22,548 bases of DNA from Anaeromyces robustus (lineage: Eukaryota > Neocallimastigomycota > Neocallimastigomycetes > Neocallimastigales > Neocallimastigaceae): the NCBI GenBank assembly GCA_002104895.1, contig MCFG01000253.1, positions 80,001-102,548 on the forward strand. Direction: 5' to 3'. Below, one piece after another: positions 18,778 through 22,548 of the stretch. The notes under the pieces are model-generated. The model worked only from the letters and a program-made list of their open reading frames with translations. It made no database searches and was not told the DNA's origin. The translations under genes and the position numbers were made by a program. The first letter of the stretch is position 1; each line of letters begins with the position of its first letter.

Positions 18778-18808
<31 letters not shown>
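16046..18808 (+). mobile_element. LINE A, 5'-truncated, nested inside LINE B
   Basis: A 2763-bp insertion bounded by 12-bp direct repeats. It begins shortly before the RT domain and lacks the endonuclease. It runs through the complete RT and C-terminal region (stop at 18550-18552), a 228-bp 3' untranslated region with AATAAA at 18751-18756, and 28 A at 18781-18808. Its 3' end (GTGTGCCAT) differs from that of B and C, and by eye its protein matches B at very roughly half of positions, so it is a separate family of the same lineage. A must be younger than B. Confidence 0.93.
16048..18552 (+). CDS. LINE A reverse transcriptase ORF, 5'-incomplete
   Basis: About 834 residues of uninterrupted non-LTR reverse transcriptase. 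In order: the N-terminal RT block FKASGPDGIPIEFYKALI; SIPKKGDLSNCDNYRGISL; RPEQFGFRNKEE; motif A FLDLKKAYDS (from 16723); motif B VRQGCPLSP (around 16900); the catalytic FADD (17017-17028); then WAKDNEMTFGINKCG and CYTYLGVPF. A Cys-rich knuckle ends in H-x4-C (His codon 17998, Cys codon 18013). After an Asn-rich spacer comes a conserved block ending NADNTVGQPSRA. The endonuclease that family members normally carry upstream is missing. The first ATG in this open frame, at 15946, lies in LINE B DNA out of B's frame, so it is not a native start and the first 34 residues of that frame are an artefact. Confidence 0.9.
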   Translation: MPHPIRDHQDNLVYSTKDQLDVWCNYYKKLSYDSTGHSMNKKFWKNSPAINRIKSGNNIVWDINQDISIEEIKKAILSIPNFKASGPDGIPIEFYKALIPDSSSNDSVNNDSYVPAGLSCFCFLINRIWNGDFPIFWNNASIVSIPKKGDLSNCDNYRGISLINNGIKILSKIIASRISEYGISHGFIRPEQFGFRNKEECISLYISILSICQRRKFKGEDTYIAFLDLKKAYDSVPIYNILSKIYTLGIQGKCFQFLENLYLSSKACVKINGQFSDSFRILKGVRQGCPLSPILFNLFINDIFNDCLHNGVKIDTEYCCGGLFADDIVLCAPSRSRMNKLLRLVGKWAKDNEMTFGINKCGTLAVRHENSEYILREDPTFYLTGIAIPKTDCYTYLGVPFHKTLDLKFVISKMKNKVSKALFSIQGFLKNDLIPIPLKRTLFSAKVIGQVSYYAPLLGSNKNNTSSTQTIINKGFYWILGYSKPNSFVSIYCISKELNIPPLSGKCALAQVRCFNKWKDSNCIISKIVNNVATTRKWTWDKESKILNDKLNNISSSTKEIMEFYWDRDMNSDKSIKAKTYKMYKFEESRNYLKLNLEYPEYSKGFRWILRARCGYKIDARVAKAAKMINNSCPNCCSCCFHCDSYQRIDHWFINCFLFKNLRIDHFSDLDRNFFYFLDSLFNSLVRISNNPNVDNRINSIVKGYKNSNNMRFNSISNIDILDNKKIVNRYSIYIFLIGGRDYGFNDRINNSPYKMEWECLFKCQTESGTYSKSPFLLRSAALLNDIMPVVCKRQHILFNKFKTNLSRNVNADNTVGQPSRANADPISDPSGIG

Positions 18809-18813
<5 letters not shown>

Positions 18814-18820
18814 AACCGAT
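18809..18820 (+). repeat. Right target-site duplication of LINE A
   Basis: Exact copy of 16034-16045, directly after A's 28-A tail. The LINE B frame resumes through it (LKPIIKSTNNKVRKALFS). Confidence 0.93.
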
Positions 18821-18821
18821 A

Positions 18822-20402
18822 ATTAAATCGACGAATAATAAAGTTAGGAAAGCGCTTTTTTCTGTTAGAGGATTTTTAATTAATCCTTATATGCCTATAT
18901 CCTTCAAGAAATCAGTTTTTAATTCGGTTGTTGTCAGTCAAGTATCATACGTTGCACCTTTACTTGGATCTAATAAAACTAGAACAAACGGTGCTCAAAG
19001 GCTAATTAATAAAGGACTCTCTTGGATTGCAGGTCTTAGGAAGCGCTCTTCCTTCATATCTTTATATAATGTATCTAAAGATCTTAATATTCCTCCTCTT
19101 TCTGCCAAATGTGCCATTGCTCAAGATAAATGTTTTAAGAGATGGGCAGACTCTAATTGTATTATTTCCAAGTTAGTTACTATTATTCCGAAGATGAGAA
19201 AATACACATGGGCTAAAGAAAGCAGAACTTTATCAAAGAAACTTTCTAAAATTGGCTCTAGAGAAGATATCTTGACTTTTTATTGGAATAGAGATGTCAA
19301 AAAAGACTCCGTTAAAGCTGTTACCTATTGTGATAATCACCTTGAATTATCTCGTGATTATTTACATCTTGAACTTGAATACCCTAACTTGGCTTATGGC
19401 TTTAATTGGCTCCTCAAAATACGTAGTGGTTATAAATTCAATAGTGAAATTGCTAAAGCCGCTAAACTTGTATCCGACTCTTGCCCTGATTACTGTCCTT
19501 GTTGTAAAGGCGGTAGTCAAACCTTCGAACATTGGATTCTAGAATGCCCAACATTCGATCATTGGCGTTCTAAGTTATTTGGCAATCTTGAAACCATTTA
19601 TTTGTATGTTAATCGAAAACCTTTAGTTAGTTCTGATAATATCAACTTTTCTAATAATTTTAATAATAACTACAATAATAATATTTATGATAATATCTAT
19701 AATAATAATAGCAGTAGTAATAGTAATATTAATATTAATAGTAATAATAATGGTAATAGCAATGATAATAGTAATATTAATAATGTTAGTAATAGTAATA
19801 GTACTAGCTTATCTACATATTTTCTATACAACTACTCTCAATTCATTAATAATTTAACTATCAACAACATTTTTTTTGGTTTTAATTACTTCAACAATTT
19901 CTCCTCCTTGGAGAATTCTTCACGAAATAATACTTTCTTAGTTTCTAATAGTTTTATTCATTATGTTAGTTTAACTTACAACTTAAATAATACTTTCAGT
20001 TATAGTATCAACAACAATAATAATAGTTTAAATAATAGTATTAATTATAATAATTTAGTTAGTAATGCTTCAAGTGGGGTAAATTTTCATTCCAACTCGT
20101 TGGAATGGAGTAGGGTATATTATTTCCTTCTTGGTGGAAGAGTTAATCATTATAACTTGGGGAAAGAGGAGTGGAACAGTCTTTGTAAGGCGCAACTTAA
20201 ACCTAGCACCTTTTCGGATGTTCCACTTTTGGTACGTACATCCGCACTTTTACTTAGAATTATGCCTACTGTTAGTGGCCAGATCTGGTCATTATTCAAT
20301 AGGTATCCCAACAATCTAACCAAGAGCGTCGAAGCTGACAATTCAGTAGGACAAGACAGTAGGTCACACGCATCTAATAATGATAATAACTTTCCAACTT
20401 GA
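18822..20402 (+). pseudogene. LINE B ORF, 3' piece (RT thumb, zinc knuckle, C-terminal block)
   Basis: The open frame resumes LINE B's protein after the A insertion; the ATG at 18891 is internal (MPISFKKSVF) and not a native start. It aligns with A along its length (VSYVAPLLGSNK against VSYYAPLLGSNK; LNIPPLS in both). It has a zinc-knuckle C-x2-C (CPCC, residues 202-205 from 18891) with H-x4-C (H214, C219), standard at LINE C-termini. Residues about 249-308 and 365-392 are Asn/Ser-rich. The end is conserved: YFLLGGR, then ALLLRIMPTVSG, then VEADNSVGQDSR. It lacks the RT catalytic core and is interrupted, so it is a relic, though no stop interrupts this piece. Confidence 0.85.
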
Positions 20403-20569
20403 TTTAATTTAATAATATACACTATACCATATGAAGTAATTATAAATTATTACTATCTATTAAATAATAAATTATTATTCTTTATTAGATTAAGTTTTAA
20501 TATGTACAATTACTTTATAACATGTACTTTTTAAATTAAATTTAAATAAAATTTTCATTATTTTATTGC

Positions 20570-20622
<53 letters not shown>

Positions 20623-20625
<3 letters not shown>

Positions 20626-20641
20626 AATTTTAATTTTAATT
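20623..20641 (+). repeat. Right target-site duplication of LINE B
   Basis: Exact copy of 15831-15849, directly after the 52-A tail of B. Confidence 0.65.
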
Positions 20642-20657
20642 TAATATTTTAAATGAA

Positions 20658-20694
<37 letters not shown>

Positions 20695-22548
20695 CTCCTT
20701 TTTATAGATTATATTAAAAAACACAAAAAAAAACAAAAAACAAAAAAAAAGAATATACTAACAATAATTAATAATTAAATATTAATCATTAATAATAATA
20801 AATACTTTTATAGAAATTTTTTTTAGTTTAAAAAAATTTAATAATTAACAAAAAAGAAAAAAAAATAATTATAATTATAATAATTATTAATAATACTTAA
20901 AATATATAGAATTATAGAATTATACTATACTTATAATTATAAATATCCTTTATATATTATAATAAAAACTTTAAAAATTCTATTCTTGTTTTTATTAAAA
21001 ATTAATATTTTACTATAAAATAATAATGATTTCCTATATAGCATATTATATAAACATATAAAATAAAAAAAAAAATATAAAAAAAAATTAATATAAAATT
21101 AATATAAAAAATAAAAAAAAAAAAAAAATCATTCTAAAAAAATTCTATAATAGAATGAAAATAGTTTTTTATATTTTTTATATTAATTTTATATTAATTT
21201 AAAATAAATATATTATAGAATAATAGATAATAAATAATAATTATTAAATATTAATAAAAAAATAAAATAATAATAATAAAAAAAAAGAAAAATAAAAATA
21301 AAAACAAAAAAAAAAAATAAATTAATGCCATTAATAATAATTTTTTTAAAGTCAAGTCAAGCAAAGTAGTTACCATTAATTAATTTATTAATTATTTAAT
21401 TTAAAAAAAAAAATTTTTTTTTTTATTTTTTGTTATTTTTTGTGTTATGGTAAAAAAATTATATGCTTTTTGTTTTTGATTTTGTTCATGCATGTGTTGA
21501 TTAAAAAAATTTTCTTTTTATTTTTGAATGAATAAATAAATGAATGAATATATAATTAATAAATATATAAATATATAAAATAAATAAATAGATAAATTGA
21601 TAAATAAATAAATTCATTATCATTATTAAAAATAATTACAATGAAACAAAAAAAAAATTATATTAAAATATTCATTATTTTATTATTCATTATTATTTAT
21701 TATAATTAATATAAATAATAGAAATAAAAAAATTACCAAACACACAAACAAAAAAAAACCAAAAAAAAAACCAAAAAAAATTTTAACTAAAAAAGGAATT
21801 TTTTTAATTATTATTAATTAAGGATTTTTAAGATTTTAAGATTTTTTTTGCATATTGCATATTGCATAGATTTTTTTTTTTTTTTTTTAATAAAATAATA
21901 ATAAAATAATAAAATAATAAAATAATAACATAAAATCACTTAACTTGAATTAAATATAATAAGATAGAATAAAATAAAAAATTTTAGTTTCTTTTTTTTT
22001 TTTTCTTGGTTATTTCATTAACTTAAAAATAAAGAAAGAAAATAATAATAATTATTATTATTAATTATTATTAATTATTAAATTTCATTTTATATATTTT
22101 TTTTTCTTTTTTTTTTTTTTTTTTTTCTTAGAGTAGAGTAGGTAAATATGATATTTTTTTTAATAGAAATAATTATTATATATTATAATATAATTATAAT
22201 ATATTATAAAAAACTTTTTTTTTTTTTTAATATAAATAAAAATATTTAAAATAAATTAAAAAAAAAAATAAGAAAAAAGAACAAAGAAAAAAGAAAAAAA
22301 ACATAAGAAAAATTAAAAATTTAAATTAAGAAAAAAATTGCCACATTTTTTTTTTTTTTAAATAAATTAAAATAAATTAAAAAAAAATAATATATTAAAA
22401 ATTAAAAATTAAAAAAATAAAAAAGCACATGAAATGAAATGAAATAAAAATTATAAAAATTTTATTTTTTATTGTGTAAGTGTAATGTGAAAAGTTGTAA
22501 TACAATAAAAAATGAAATAAAAAATTAACGTGATTTTTTTTTATTTTT
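20642..22548. other. AT-only intergenic stretch
   Basis: I see no gene. The sequence is A/T runs and short AAAT or TAA arrays. Items of note are a 35-T run at 20660-20694, three tandem TGCATAT-like heptamers at 21849-21868, and CATGCATG within 21488-21495. No tRNA-like box pair, intron or conserved frame is visible on either strand. Confidence 0.8.

Larger units (their letters stand above)
15850..20622 (+). mobile_element. LINE B, 5'-truncated and split by LINE A
   Basis: B consists of 15850-16045 and 18821-20622, about 2.0 kb in all, interrupted by LINE A and the extra target copy. It starts late in the reverse transcriptase (KVNDWAKFN, matching KWAKDNEM of A), so the endonuclease and the catalytic core of the RT are absent. 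It keeps the C-terminal half, a 3' untranslated region with AATAAA at 20545-20550, and 52 A at 20571-20622. Its 19-bp flanking repeats, long tail and still-open reading frame suggest a young insertion. It belongs to the same family as stub C. Confidence 0.9.

Noticed and set aside
19660-19810. CRISPR-like or tandem DNA array
   Set aside because: The AAT/AGT repetition is coding low complexity in the LINE B protein, without fixed repeat and spacer units.
15850-20622. LTR retrotransposon or virus-like element
   Set aside because: No terminal long repeats, protease, integrase or capsid-type sequence; RT motifs, poly(A) tails, 5' truncation and variable target repeats are those of LINEs.
1-22548. 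tRNA, 5S, U6 or other conserved RNA genes
   Set aside because: I looked for a GGTTCGAAT-type B box and for recognisable snRNA cores on both strands and saw none.
1-22548. Organellar (mitochondrial) origin of the AT-rich DNA
   Set aside because: The large gene uses standard TGG/TGT and CTN codons in a long SH3 membrane protein, and LINEs are nuclear elements.

Overview
This is a nuclear window from an extremely AT-rich eukaryote. The intergenic DNA is almost pure A/T, with long A-, T- and AAAT-type runs, while coding DNA is visibly richer in G and C. The large intronless gene uses a strongly biased codon set (CCA, GGT, GAA, AAG, ACT). It encodes a secreted or membrane protein ending in a fungal-style SH3 domain. 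Together these features point to an anaerobic gut fungus (Neocallimastigomycota) or another AT-rich early-diverging fungus. This is inference: no rRNA or marker gene is present. An amoeba such as Dictyostelium is the main alternative.

Layout. Positions 1-7548 are a 7.5 kb gene desert of microsatellites (AAAT, TTA, AAAAATT arrays), a few inverted repeats and two small clusters of non-A/T motifs. Positions 7549-13443 hold one 1964-residue gene. Its product has a signal peptide, an Asn/Gly-rich outer repeat region, a transmembrane segment, Thr tracts alternating with Ala-rich segments, about eleven copies of a charged Tyr/Lys/Glu repeat, a 75-residue block repeated in tandem, and a C-terminal SH3 domain. 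Positions 13444-15716 are non-coding, largely A-rich on the + strand.

Positions 15717-20641 are a cluster of three LINE-type (non-LTR) retrotransposon insertions, all on the + strand. The first is a 79-bp stub (48 bp of 3' end plus poly(A)). Eleven bp past its repeat comes a roughly 2 kb 5'-truncated element (B). B is split by a 2.76 kb 5'-truncated element (A) of a related but distinct family. All three insertions can be bounded by direct repeats at their ends (12, 19 and 12 bp) and by poly(A) tails of 31, 52 and 28 A. The A insertion explains why a B reading frame stops in the middle and resumes 2.8 kb later in the same frame. Positions 20642-22548 are again A/T-only DNA.

The large gene and the LINEs show no functional link. 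The most notable items are the architecture of the giant SH3 membrane protein, a GC-rich palindrome inside its coding region written in codons unlike its surroundings, and the nested LINEs with a conserved, unassigned C-terminal block. I found no tRNA, rRNA, CRISPR array or viral-type element.
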